The translations under genes were made by a program, and so were the position numbers. Shown here in pieces: positions 53,767-64,000 of a DNA stretch of 64,000 bases. The notes beneath the pieces are model-generated. The model was given only the letters and a program-made list of their open reading frames with translations. It had not been told where the DNA came from and ran no database searches. Each line of letters starts with the position of its first letter. The stretch's first letter is position 1. The DNA is from Theropithecus gelada (lineage: Eukaryota > Chordata > Mammalia > Primates > Cercopithecidae), in the NCBI RefSeq assembly GCF_003255815.1, contig NC_037672.1, positions 106,093,262 to 106,157,261 on the forward strand. The letters are read 5' to 3'.

Positions 53767-53790
53767 CTATTAGCTACTATTAATATCATT

Positions 53791-54620
53791 TTTACGCCTC
53801 TCAATGCAATGGAATCATAATGTCATTGAGTTAAGATGCTGGTTGCAATGTCTATAAAGTCTGCTTTTGTCCTCACTGTATCCACAAGCACCCAGCACAT
53901 TATCTGACACTGAGAGGGGCCTCAATGAATACTGAGTTTCACTATCTTCTGTAGACTATAAAGTGGCTTGCTAACAGCTCTCTCAGTCTGCGCTATCTCC
54001 CTTCAAGTCCATCTGCACTGGCAACCCAGGTCTGTCCCAATCCTCTCCCCTCTGCCTCTCCCATCTGATCTCCCATTGCTTTCCTATACATACTCCATCT
54101 CCAGCAAACACTGCTGATTTCCTCCACCCAGGAATGGACTGCAGGGGAGGTGGGCCTTGCTGCAGCCGCAGAGGGAGAATCTTTATCTGTTTGGATCAGT
54201 CATGGTGTTCTCATTCCTCTTGCCATTGACTAGTGGAAGTATAGAGGCATGACAGAATTTTGACCAATTAGATATGAAAGCAAACCTTAGGAAGAGGAGG
54301 GAAGTATCTGAGAAAAACTTTTCATCAGATATGGGATAAAGATAGGTAGAAAGAAATGGTGTCTCTCCTCCCACTGGATATTGCAGCATTTCCCCGTGAG
54401 ACATGGAGTTGCTGCAGCCATCTGGCATGCATGAGTGGAGCTAAGCCAAAGCACTGAGAATGACTGAGGATGCACTGATCCGCAGAATTCATCAACCCTG
54501 CACACCCTAGTTAGAGAATTCATGCTATATGAGAGAATGCAAATATATCTATACATATTTGATTTGGGCTTTTCTGTTATTTGCAACCCTAAGTAGCCTA
54601 ACAGATACACAAGAAACCTT
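53791..54620. other. Anonymous stretch with a short L2 3' end
   Basis: At 53868-53942 'actgtatccacaagcaccca' and 'ggcctcaatgaatactgagt' resemble the L2 terminus. The rest is unrecognised. Confidence 0.5.
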
Positions 54621-54910
54621 GGCTGGGTGCAGTGGCTCACACCTGTAATCCCAGCACTTTGGGAGGCTGAAGCAGGAAGATTTCTTGAGCTCAGGAGTTC
54701 AGAACCAGTCTGGGTAACATAGGGAGAGTCTTTTTCCACCAAAAATTTAAAAACGAACCAGGCATGGTGGTGCCTGCCTGTGGTCCCAGCTACTAGTCAG
54801 GAGGTTGAGGTGGGAGTGTTGCTTGAGCCTGGAAGGTTGAGGCTGCAGTGAGCTAAGATCGCATCACTGTGCTCCAGCCTGAGTGGCATAGTGAAAACCT
54901 GTCTCAAAAA
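54621..54910 (+). mobile_element. AluJ-type element
   Basis: A diverged dimeric Alu with J-type 'ggtcccagctactagtcagg' and 'gttgaggctgcagtgagcta'. The TSD is weak (aagaaacctt before, aaagaaattcc after). Confidence 0.85.
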
Positions 54911-55079
54911 GGAAAGAAATTCCCCCACTCCTGCGCAAACGCCAATATATAATACTTATCCCAATAAAGTGTGTATATCACAAATAATATAGCTCACACA
55001 ATCTAAATACACTCATATAATCCAGCACTGAAATAAAAATTAAACGTCATTAATATCTGAATAAAAAAGTTAAAACTGA

Positions 55080-55417
55080 AACCTTTTTTTACCTAACAAA
55101 TTGGCAAAGATGAAAGATTAATATTTCTCTTAACTTGGATGTAGAAAAGTGTATTCCCATATGCTTTTGGTAAGAGTAGAATTTGGCAACATGTATAAAA
55201 ATTTTAAACACAACAAACTAAAAAATTTTTAAACATGCTTATCTTTTGATCTGAAAATTTCACTTCTAGGAATTTATCTTAAGGAAATAATCAAATGTGC
55301 AGAGAGGCATGAGAATCTTCATTGCTGGTGTTTCACAGCAAATATTTGAAAATAATCAGTTACTATCCATAGAGGATTAAATAAATTTTTACATATCTTT
55401 AAAAAGATGAGATTTTC
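55080..55417 (+). repeat. Old L1M 3' region, left part
   Basis: 'ttggcaaagatgaaagatta', 'gatctgaaaatttcacttct' and 'aggaatttatcttaaggaaa' are the L1M ORF2-end block. It is split by the AluY at 55418 and resumes at 55733-55960. Confidence 0.75.
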
Positions 55418-55715
55418 GGCCGGGCGCGGTGGCTCAAGCCTGTAATCCCAGCACTTTGGGAGGCCGAGACGGGCGGATCACGAGGTCAGGAGATCGAGAC
55501 CATCCTGGCTAACACAGTGAAACCCCATCTCTACTAAAAATACAAAAAATTAGCCGGGCGAGGTGGCGGCGCCTGTAGTCCCAGCTACTCGGGAGGCTGA
55601 GGCAGGAGAATGGCGTAAACCCGGGAGGCGGAGCTTGCAGTGAGCTGAGATCACGCCACTGCACTCCAGCCTGGGCGACAGAGCGAGACTCTGCCTCAAA
55701 AAAAAAAAAAAAAAA
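55418..55715 (+). mobile_element. Young AluY of Old World monkey type
   Basis: A full-length, little-diverged Alu with 17-bp TSDs, aaaaagatgagattttc, at 55401-55417 and 55716-55732. It has 'ggtggctcaagcctgtaatc', 'ggccgagacgggcggatcac', 'agccgggcgaggtggcggcg' and 'ggagaatggcgtaaacccgg'. As I recall them, these variants mark cercopithecoid AluY subfamilies (AluYRa/AluMacY) rather than human AluY. It is one of the youngest insertions in the window. Confidence 0.93.
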
Positions 55716-55732
55716 AAAAAGATGAGATTTTC

Positions 55733-55960
55733 AGGAATTGACATGGAAAACGGACCATGATACACTCTTCAATAAAATCAGCATGTTGCAAAATAATAAG
55801 TGTAGTATGAACCCATCTGTAATACGGAAGAATATACATTAACTGTTAGCAGGTCATTTCTGGGGGATTAAAGCATGGACAGTATTTACTTTGTACACCA
55901 TCGTAGTATGTTATTTTTTGGATCAATAGGCACTTGCTACTATTTCCATCACAAGTCACA
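55733..55960 (+). repeat. Old L1M 3' region, right part
   Basis: Continues the L1M of 55080 with 'agtgtagtatgaacccatct' and 'gggggattaaagcatggaca'. Confidence 0.6.
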
Positions 55961-56199
55961 ATGAAAGAGCTGAGAACAAATACTCTGCAGATCTCTGGAT
56001 AGATCCCCTATCCAACGTGGGAGTATCTTCTCTACCCCAACTTCCCTGCCTGCCTTGCATGGGGTGGTGGCTCTCACCAGGTTGTCCCTGAGCCTCCAGT
56101 AAGATACAGACATGGTCTAATTAAGACATTGGGTTTCCGTAGTAATCACAAAGAATTCACTGTAAAGATTAGAACTGATTATATGAATGGGAACTTTTA

Positions 56200-56637
56200 T
56201 GTTTTATAACTTACTGTAAGAGAAATTATTTTTAAATTTCTATAAGGATTCCAACTATATGACATTCTGCAAAGGCAAAACTATGAAGACAGTAAAAATA
56301 GCAGTGGTTTCCAGTGGGTAGAGGGAGAGAGAGATGAATAGGAGGAGCATGGAGAATTTTTAAGGCAGTAAAACTATTCTCTGTGATACTACAATGATGG
56401 ATACATGTCATTATACATTTCAAAACCCATAGAATGTACACCAAGAGTGAAAGTTAATAGAAATTATGAACTTTGGGTGATACCGATATGTCAGTGTAGG
56501 TTCACTGAGGTAACAAATGTACCCCTATAGTGCAGGACGTTGGGGGAAGCTATGCATGTGTGGGGGCAGAGGGCATGTAAGAACTTTCCATTCTGTTTTG
56601 CTGTGAACCTAAAACTGCTCCAAACAATAGGGTCTAT
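56200..56637 (+). repeat. L1M-type 3'UTR with its 3' terminus
   Basis: 'tgcaaaggcaaaactatgaa', 'ggtttccagtgggtagaggg', 'ggatacatgtcattatacat' and 'gctgtgaacctaaaactgct' match a common old L1 3'UTR closely. An Alu inserted at the extreme 3' end (56638). Confidence 0.75.
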
Positions 56638-56926
56638 GACCAGGCGCGGTGGCTCACGTCTGTAATCCCAGCGCTTTGGGAGGCTGAGGTGGGCACAAGA
56701 TCAGGATTTCGAGACCAACCTGGCCAACACGGTGAAACTCCGTCTCTACTAAAAACACAAAAAATTAGCTAGGCATGGTGGTGCAGGAGAGGCTGCCACT
56801 AGGGAGGCTGAGGCAGGAGAATCGCTTGAACCCAGGAGGCGGAAGTCGCAGTGAGCTGAGACTGTGCCACTGCGCTATAGCCTGGGCAACAGACCAAGAC
56901 TCTGTCTCAAAAAAAAAAAAAAGCCC
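56638..56926 (+). mobile_element. Alu (S-type) at the L1M terminus
   Basis: A full Alu with 9-bp TSDs, agggtctat, at 56629-56637 and 56927-56935. The start of the right arm is rearranged ('gcaggagaggctgccactag' replaces the usual 'cctgtagtcccagctactcg'). Confidence 0.9.
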
Positions 56927-56935
56927 AGGGTCTAT

Positions 56936-58119
56936 TTTTTTAAAAATCCCATAAGCATAGAAATGTTCTTAGGACATGGGGTCTTTTATCTCTCTAATGT
57001 GAGAAACATTGACTAGTGTGAGCTAAAACTGGACAGGTTCAAACTACTGGCTTATAGCATGCTTCTGAATGCCCGATGACCTCAGCAGCCTATACAACAC
57101 GTCATCCCCTCATACCTAGAGCACTGTTCTTCCCAAAGATGTTTCCTACTTAGAGTTAAGTTTTTATCCAAAGTATCGAAGGAATAGACAAAATCAAATA
57201 GAAACAGTTTCAATCACTTGCAGTGCTTAAAATATTTATAATCCTTGCTATAGCCAAAGGCAGCCAGGCTAATTATTTACCAAGCAAGTGGAAATGATGT
57301 CCTGGGGGAGAAGGCAGAACTGATACATCAGTTGGGAGAAAGGCTGGTAGTTAGTAGGAGTTCAGGGAGTCTCAAAAGCATCTTGGAGTGGCTCTATTTT
57401 AGCCTCACATAAGAACTGGACCATCATGCTACAAATGACACATTTGCTACTCAAAAGATCAAAGGGTGCTGGGAGGGCCTCTGTAGCTTGTCCTCAAGTT
57501 GATTTTCTGAGCATCTCTAATGAGCTGCAGTGAGAGAAATCTATGCTCTCTGGAGCTAGAAGGTCCCAAAATGGAAAGACTCTCTAAATTCCTGTAGAGA
57601 AATGTAATGGAGGTGAGAGATTACTGGGGCTCCACAAGGACTTCGAATTTCTCAACTGAAAAGCTTTTTATTGGAAATGACAGTGATTTTATGAGTTTTG
57701 CTAATTAGAAGACCAATTAAGCCTTACTTTAGTTTTTTTTCAAACAACACAGTAACATCTGGACTTCAAATTGGAACTCCCTCTCACTCCTCAAACATGA
57801 CAGTTAATGGTTTAATTATATTCCAGAATTTTTCTATGTATATACATATGTACACGTTGGTATAGGCTACGTATTTAAATATCACATTACAATGCTGTTG
57901 CTCATTCCTAGCTCCGCTTGAAACATCCACTTAATGACAGAAGTTTAGAGATTTGATGCAAAGACCAACAGCCAGAACTTGGGTTGCCCAGTGAGCTACG
58001 GTCGAGTGTTTACGTTCCTGATTTCCACCTCACACCAGTAATGACAACATTTCCTAAACACCACCAGCTGTATTTTCCAAGTTTGAAAACTCTAACCTAT
58101 GTGTACTTTGCAAGCCAGA
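56936..58119. other. Anonymous intergenic stretch, about 1.2 kb
   Basis: No repeat or gene recognised. No ORF above 100 codons lies wholly within it. Confidence 0.5.
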
Positions 58120-58740
58120 AACCTAGAGGTCATCCACCCTCTCCCTCACCACTGTGTTTGATCCACAACGAAGTTCAGCCAATTTTATCTCCCTCTTTAT
58201 TCATGTCTCTTCATGTTCATGATCACCATCATGGTCCAAGCTATCACATTCTCCCACTCTCCCATCTGATTGTGGCAGTAGCCTCCTCATGATCACACCC
58301 TCTTCTAAATCATTCTCCACAAAATAGCTAGAGAAATCTTTTTGAAAAACATAAATCTATGCGTATCACCAGTTATCAAGAACTTTGCCTGGCACAGACG
58401 ACAAAATCCAAACTCCATGCCACCAAGTCCCTGTATGATATGACTCTGCCCCCCATCCAGTCTCAGCCACTCACTCTCATTTCTCAGGCTCTAGTCACTC
58501 TGGTTTTCCACTCCTGGAGTGCCCATGTTCACTCCTGGCTCAGATGTGTGGACCCTGTTGTTATCTGCGACTGGAATATTTTTCCTCCACCCTCCCTACT
58601 TAGCCTAGTTAGCACCTATTCAGTTTTCAGATTTCAACTCAAACACCACTTTGTCAAGATAATTTTTGATGGTATGCCTGTGTGACTGTTTCGTTAATGT
58701 CTCTCTTGCCCACTATACTGCAGGCTGCATGCAGGTGGTT
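58120..58740 (+). repeat. L2 LINE fragment
   Basis: 'gaaatctttttgaaaaacat', 'gacaaaatccaaactccatg', 'agatttcaactcaaacacca' and 'ctttgtcaagataatttttg' follow the L2 3' region over 600 bp. The ORFs at 57984 and 58359 (102 and 108 codons) are products of this repeat. Confidence 0.7.
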
Positions 58741-59053
58741 CTGTTTTAGTACCTGGTTTCCCCAGAAACTAACAATGTGCCTACCATATGGCAGGAATTG
58801 GAATGTGAATTGCTCACAATTAAAGGACTAGTGCACATAAAGCTGTTGGACAGAGTCCTATCTGTGGAAATATGGACCATATCTTCTGGTTTAAAAAAAA
58901 AAAAAAGCAGGAGTAGAAACTTTTTCTCAACTTCATAGACCATCCATACACCAAAGCCCAGTTTCAGGCTGTACTCTGTTCAGCTTGGCTTTGCCTGGAT
59001 GGGCAGAAATGACATTACACGTGTGGACAGAGGTACTGATTCTCCCTTTTCAA
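58741..59053. other. Anonymous intergenic stretch with a poly-A tract
   Basis: Nothing recognised apart from an A-rich tract at about 58892-58906. Confidence 0.5.
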
Positions 59054-59065
59054 GATGGAAAGATG

Positions 59066-59366
59066 GCCAGGCACGGTGGTTCATGCCTGTAATCCCAACA
59101 CTGTGGAAGGCTGAGTTGGGCAGATCACTTGAGGTCAGGAGTTCAAGACCAGCCTGAGCAACATGGTGAAACCCCATGTCTACTAAAAATACAAAAATTA
59201 GCTGGGCGTGGTGGCACACACCTGTAATCCCAGCTACTTGGGAAGCTGAGGCAGGAGAATCACTTGCACCCAGGTGGTGGAGGTTTCGGTGAGCCAAGAT
59301 CACGCCACTGCACTCCAGCCTGGGTGACAGAGCGAGACTCTGTCTCAAAACAAATAAACAAAAAAC
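59066..59366 (+). mobile_element. Alu (S-type)
   Basis: A full Alu with 12-bp perfect TSDs, gatggaaagatg, at 59054-59065 and 59367-59378. The tail is of AAACAAAT type. Confidence 0.93.
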
Positions 59367-59645
59367 GATGGAAAGATGACTTTTCAAAGGTTTATTTAAA
59401 AGAAAAAAAAAAAGTACTAGCGAATTGAGTTGGAGAAATGAACCAGTCATCAATAATTTTACTTTTCCATCCTTTGGCGCCCTCTATTGACAGTAAACTC
59501 AATTGCGGTAAAATTATACCAACATCACCTACAGCCAGGAAATCTATGAGGTGGGTATTTCTTCAAATAGATTCACGGTGAATTCAGTCTTTGGGAAAAT
59601 CTGACTCTTCTTTCATCAAAAGCACGGGTTCGTGTGTCTAAATTT

Positions 59646-59664
59646 TGTGTGTGTGTGTGTGCGT

Positions 59665-59710
<46 letters not shown>

Positions 59711-59712
59711 GT
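59646..59712 (+). repeat. (TG)n microsatellite joined to an Alu tail
   Basis: About 30 TG units with GCG and TATG interruptions, ending directly at the 3' end of the Alu fragment at 59713. On the minus strand the Alu reads into (CA)n, so the microsatellite appears to have replaced or grown from the A-tail. Confidence 0.93.
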
Positions 59713-59838
59713 TGAGACAGGTCTCACTCTATCTCCAGGCTGGAGTGCAGTGGCGCGATCTCGGCTCACTATAACCTCCACCTCCCAGGTTCAAGCGATT
59801 CTCCTGCCTCAACCTCCCGACTAGCTGGGACCTCAACT
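59713..59838 (-). mobile_element. 5'-truncated Alu, minus strand
   Basis: Contains only the right-arm end: 'tgagacaggtctcactctat' to 'cctcccgactagctgggacc', then unrelated sequence. It adjoins the (TG)n tract. Confidence 0.85.
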
Positions 59839-60168
59839 TTTTTGGGCACATTTTTAGGCATCTGTATCTGGGCAATGTTAGAACTCAGAGCAAAATTATG
59901 GTAAAATATCTTTGTCTCAACTCTCAGCAAGAATCATCTTTAGGCTGCCCGTATGGGAAATATACTCCACACAGAGCTGCCAGATTGTCTTTTGTTTTTC
60001 TCACCTGGACAAAATATTAGATCTATACTAGAAACAAGGACAAAGCAAATATTTAAATACAATATTTACTTTAATATTTTTACCAAATGATTTAGTCTCA
60101 AAATAAATGTTAGTCCTTTTCCAAACACATGAAAAATTGATAAATGTTAAGTAAAAAAGAATAGAAGA
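59839..60168. other. Anonymous intergenic stretch
   Basis: Nothing recognised. Confidence 0.5.
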
Positions 60169-60463
60169 GGCTGGGTGCCGTGGCTCACTCTTGTAATCCC
60201 AGTACTTTGGGAGGCCAAAGCGGGTGGATCACTTGAAATCAAGGAGTTCGAGACCAGCCTGGGCCAACAGGTGAAAGCCCATCTCTACTAAAAATACGAA
60301 AATTAGCCAGGTGTGGTGGTAGGCACCTGTAATCCTAGCTACTTGGGAGGCTGAAACAGGAGAATTGCTTGAAGGTGGAGGTTGCAGTGGGCTGAGATGG
60401 CACCACTGCACTCCAGCCTGGGTTACAGAGCAAGACTCCGTCTCAAAAAAAAAAAAAAAAAAA
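60169..60463 (+). mobile_element. Alu (S-type), internal deletion in right arm
   Basis: A dimeric Alu ending in A19. The block after 'gaattgcttgaa' lacks the usual 'cccgggag' and runs straight into 'ggtggaggttgcagtgggct'. TSDs are not clear. Confidence 0.88.
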
Positions 60464-60544
60464 GGACAGAAGAATGGATGAATCAGACAGCACAGGTCAA
60501 GCACAATGCCCAGTCTATAGCAGCTTCTGGTAAATGCTAGTTCC

Positions 60545-60700
60545 AATGTCGCCTCCATCCTGGCTCTGCCACCAACTTTTTGACCTTGAAAAGTCATTAA
60601 ACTCTCTGGACCTCACTTTCTTCATCCATAAAATGAAAGTGTAGAACTACGTGATCTCTGAGAGCCCTTCTCATCTGTAATTCTATATTTCTAAACCCAC
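60545..60700 (+). repeat. MIR SINE fragment
   Basis: 'ctggctctgccaccaacttt', 'aaagtcattaaactctctgg' and 'ttcttcatccataaaatgaa' match MIR; the end 'gatctctgagagcccttctc' also fits. Confidence 0.75.
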
Positions 60701-62150
60701 CCCCTATATCATTTGGTTTCCCACCACACCACAGTTTCCAGAAAGGAAAGCAGAAACTCTCCATTGATCCCTACACTGTCAATTATGTTCTACGATCATC
60801 AACTCTGTATAAAGACCTGAGGACACACAGATTAATATGTTACTATCCCTGACCTCCGGAAGCTCATAGCTAAATGGTATAATTCACTATAACACATATA
60901 GGAAGAGTTATGTTTGAGCTATGAACAAATGCTGTGGTAACACATTGGACAGTACTATCACAGAGTTCATAAAATGATTGTTTTAATTTAGCAAATTCAG
61001 TGAAAAATCAGTTGAGCTGTGTGCTTGGCATTACCCCAACAATGTAAGTAATAAGTTGGATTTTTCTCTTTTTGAACCTATGCTCTAGGTTTCACTTGGG
61101 TATAGCCTAAATATCTAAGAAGAAATGCAAATGGTGTTAAAACTCATCCCTCCTTTTCTGAAGCATGGCTTAGCTGTAGAAGTTGTGTCTTGATCTGCTT
61201 ACTATGGACTCTCCTGAGAACAGCAAATCTTCTTGCCAACATTTGCCATGCAGATACCAGACTGTGAGCTGAAAGTTTGTACAAAGGAATTTCCAGTGGA
61301 GGCAAAGCCATCAGATCCCCTGCAGGCATAGTCAGCAGTATCTCTTTCAACTCACCCGGTCTCAGTGCTGCCCATGGTCCACAAAATAATTCATTTCCCC
61401 CTCAGCTGCTGAGACCTAAAAATTCCCCTATTCTACTTCAACTCTTTGCAAATTGGAACTCATGCTGGTTCCATTTGCTAATGGTGACCATGGCCAGTCT
61501 CTCCAAATTTCTGTGTTGACGGACAAAGCCATAACTATAAATTTTACCAAACCTTGGAGCTGTTCAGTGTTTTAGGACTCTGAAGCATTTATTTCTGCCC
61601 CACATAGAAGCTATTCTCTGCTATGAAATAGGAAGAATTATTTAAAGAAAGCATTTGATGACCTAGTTGGTAAAAACAGAAATGATTAAAACTTAGGCTA
61701 ATAATCCACATATTGCTATTACCTTAATGATTAAAACATGCAGCTCATTAATTTAATCTGACAGTGGGCCCTTTTGTGGGTAGACAACTCATATGTAACA
61801 TCTTACTGCAGCTGAAGAGACTTGTCCCATGCCAAGCCTGGCTCCCCATTTCTTTTATTACTGAGAAGGCACTGGTACAATCCAAAATGATTAAAGCAAT
61901 AGAGATTGAATTGCAGACAAAGAACATCAGACTGGATCAGGAATGGGAAAACAAAACTCCAAACAAGAATGAGATGCAAGGGACTAATGATCAAAACATT
62001 CAAGTTTCCTTTAAAAAAAAAAAAAAAACTGGAATATTCAACTTTCTACTTTATGACACCTCAGAAAAAAAGTTTACATAATCTATTAATACAGTAATGC
62101 TTTTTATCTGGGAGGAGTTCTTCCAGGGTCCCTAAAAGAGAACCCTTAAT
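60701..62150. other. Anonymous intergenic stretch, about 1.4 kb
   Basis: A weak minus-strand L2-like phrase is near 60850-60880 ('tccctgacctccggaagctc'). Otherwise no repeat or gene is recognised. Confidence 0.5.
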
Positions 62151-62162
62151 ATTTTATATATA

Positions 62163-62461
62163 GGCCGGGCGCGGTGGCTCAAGCCTGTAATCCCAGCACT
62201 TTGGGAGGCCGAGACGGGCGGATCACGAGGTCAGGAGATCGAGACCATCCTGGCTAACACAGTGAAACCCCGTCTCTACTAAAAATACAAAAACTTAGCC
62301 GGGCGAGGTGGCAGGCGCCTGTAGTCCCAGCTACTCGGAAGGCTGAGGCAGGAGAATGGCGTGAACCCGGGAAGCGGAGCTTGCAGTGAGCTGAGATCCG
62401 GCCACTGCACTCCAGCCTGGGTGACAGAGCGAGACTCCGTCTCAAAAAAAAAAAAAAAAAA
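62163..62461 (+). mobile_element. Young AluY of Old World monkey type, second copy
   Basis: Full-length, starting ggccgggcgcggtggctcaa, with 12-bp perfect TSDs, attttatatata, at 62151-62162 and 62462-62473. It shares 'gagacgggcggatcacgagg' and 'ccgggcgaggtggc' with the copy at 55418 but keeps the 'gcgtgaacccggg' form and has 'gagatccggccactgcactc'. Same orientation, about 6.7 kb away. Confidence 0.93.
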
Positions 62462-62473
62462 ATTTTATATATA

Positions 62474-62500
62474 GAGAGAGAGACAGAGACAGAGAGAGAG
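62474..62500 (+). repeat. (GA)n short microsatellite
   Basis: GAGAGAGACAGAGACAGAGAGAGAG immediately follows the right TSD of the AluY. It is pre-existing target DNA rather than the Alu tail. Confidence 0.85.
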
Positions 62501-62888
62501 TACAAAATATGTCAGAGGTGTAAGAAAACTAATGAAGCAAAGTTCCTGGATCCAGTCCTCCTTGTCCATAACTACTCCTTGTATGAAACTGGAAAAACTC
62601 TTGAACTTCATTATTGGTAATGATTATTAGTGGAATGGCATCTAACCCATTTAATCATGAATCACAAGAGACCAGCAAAATTTACATGACACAAAAATTA
62701 CAGAAAAATAAAAGAAAAAATCTTCAAGATTTACTGCCTCCATATACCTAACCCATGAAAAAGGAAATTTTCTCATTATAATTATTTCTTTGCACAAAAC
62801 AAAAGCAAATAATTCAAACCTCCTTGTGATTCAAAAAGCAAAGATTATTTTCTATTGATAATAGTCAACATTTTAAATACCCATCTTA
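62501..62888. other. Anonymous intergenic stretch
   Basis: Nothing recognised. Confidence 0.5.
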
Positions 62889-63195
62889 GGCCAGGTGTGG
62901 CAGCTCACGCCTGTAATCCCAGCACTTTGGGAGGCCAAGGCAGACGGATCACTTGAGGACAGGAGTTTGACACCAGCCTGGGCAACATGGTGAAAACTCG
63001 TCTCTACTAAAAATACAAAAATTAGCCGGTCACGGTAGTGCATGTCTGTAGTCCCAGCTACTCCGGAGGCTGAGGCAGGAGAATGGCTTGAACCAGGCAT
63101 GTAGAGGTTGCAGTGAGCCAAGATTGTGCCACTGTACTCCAGCCTGGGTGACAGAGCGAGACTCTGTCTCGAAAAAAAAAAAAAAAAAAAAAAAA
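62889..63195 (+). mobile_element. Alu (S-type)
   Basis: A full Alu with a long A-tail (about 23 A). A short target word, catctta before and tatctta after, is the likely TSD. Confidence 0.9.
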
Positions 63196-63203
63196 CTATC
63201 TTA

Positions 63204-63613
63204 AATCACTTCACAGTCATCCAAGTTGAACCTTATTCTTTTTCTTCTTAAGATTGAGCTAATCTACTATTAATGGAAACTGTACCCTTAAGTGACATTA
63301 GGTTCGCCTACCAAGGAGATTCAGGCCCTCTCTGTTCTGCATCTTCTTTGACATCCTACCCATTCCCAGGAAGCCTTCTTGATCTAACTTATGCTACGGA
63401 AGATCAGACGAGTGAGGGGCACAATTCTTGGTCCACGTTTTCTTGCTTCTTTAGAACAAAAGTGGTTCCTGTTGAGATAGATCATATTTTAACTGAATGG
63501 GAAATTTACTTCTGGAATTTCACTTTAGCCAGTTTTTCTCCATAGAAAGATGATCAAGGCAAATGCTTTATGAATATTCTCCTCTTTACTATAGGTGGGT
63601 TCTTCTTAAGTCA
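63204..63613. other. Anonymous intergenic stretch
   Basis: The 90-codon ORF at 63273 lies in unique sequence. Its only notable trait is that it lacks repeat origin; no motif is recognised. Confidence 0.45.
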
Positions 63614-63625
63614 AAACAAATTTAT

Positions 63626-63934
63626 GGCCAGGTACGGGGGCTCACACCTGTAATCCCAACACTTTGGGAGGCCAAGGAGGGTGGGTCACTTGAGGTCAGG
63701 AGTTCAAGACCAGCCTGGCCAACATGGCAAAACCCCGTCTCTAATAAAAATACAAAAATTAGCCAGGTGTGTGTGGTGCATGCCTGTAATTCCAGCTACT
63801 CGGGAGGCTGAGGCAGGAGAATTGCTGGAGCCCGGGAGGAGGAGGTTGCAGTGAGCCAAGATTGCACCACTGCACTCCAGCCTGGGTGACAAAGTCTGGG
63901 TGACTTCATCTTAAGAAAAAAACAAAACAAAATT
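63626..63934 (+). mobile_element. Alu (S-type)
   Basis: A full Alu with 12-bp perfect TSDs, aaacaaatttat, at 63614-63625 and 63935-63946. The end has a small duplication of 'ctgggtgac' (63881-63904) before the A-rich tail. Confidence 0.93.
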
Positions 63935-63970
63935 AAACAAATTTATCTTTCATAATAAAATAGTCCAAGG

Positions 63971-64000
63971 GTCCAGGTGAGATGGCTGACGCCTATAATC
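63971..64000 (+). mobile_element. Alu 5' end, cut off by the window edge
   Basis: The last 30 bases, starting gtccaggtgagatggctgac, match the Alu 5' end. The rest lies outside the window. Confidence 0.8.

Noticed and set aside
1..64000. A novel multi-gene system such as a defence island, operon or CRISPR array
   Set aside because: The window is mammalian repeat-rich DNA with no intact host gene, no operon-like spacing and no regular spacer-repeat array.

Overview
This window is non-coding genomic DNA from a primate, most probably an Old World monkey (Cercopithecidae). The primate call rests on dense Alu elements in both orientations plus L1, L2, MIR, MaLR and Tigger repeats. The Old World monkey call rests on two young full-length AluY copies (55418 and 62163) that carry variants I know from cercopithecoid AluY subfamilies, and on two young L1 3' ends (208 and 18839) whose 3'UTR differs from the human-specific L1PA lineage. 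I found no exon, no convincing protein-coding host gene, no tRNA or rRNA gene, no CRISPR array and no bacterial-type feature. Every long ORF with recognisable homology belongs to a mobile element.

Layout. 1-3430 is a 3.2-kb 5'-truncated minus-strand L1 with exact target-site duplications (TSDs) and most of the reverse transcriptase frame still open. 4369-5800 holds ancient repeats. 7426-11186 is a nest of DNA transposons: a near full-length Tigger2 with a decayed pogo-type transposase sits inside a MER44/Tigger7-like element, which sits inside an older repeat; a FLAM monomer and a GAAA/GGAA microsatellite lie inside the transposase. 11885-12560 is an L2. 14-18 kb is mostly anonymous. 18590-19747 is an old L1M split by a short young L1, followed by an Alu. 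21945-22911 is L2 plus Alu. 25452-26185 is a MaLR (MST) LTR split by an Alu. 29688-29908 is a complete MER20 with an 8-bp palindromic TSD. 30470-31045 is an LTR.

31130-40500 is a second large nest. An L1M copy is split by an unnamed repeat and by a near full-length 7.8-kb plus-strand L1, which has tandem 5'UTR units and three internal Alus; one Alu carries an inverted L1 segment that makes a 30-bp hairpin. A 51-bp micro-Alu with 16-bp TSDs follows. 40927-41541 is a solo LTR with a 4-bp TSD. 44-64 kb is Alu-rich and includes an Alu-in-Alu nest (48634-49274), an Alu whose tail has become a strong G-quadruplex motif (53452-53766), and the two young monkey AluYs.

The genes here do not work together in any pathway. 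The interest lies in the insertion history, which can be read from TSDs and interrupted repeats, and in a few structure-prone sequences. Family names come from memory of consensus sequences and should be confirmed with RepeatMasker. Where I recognise a repeat but cannot name it, I say so.
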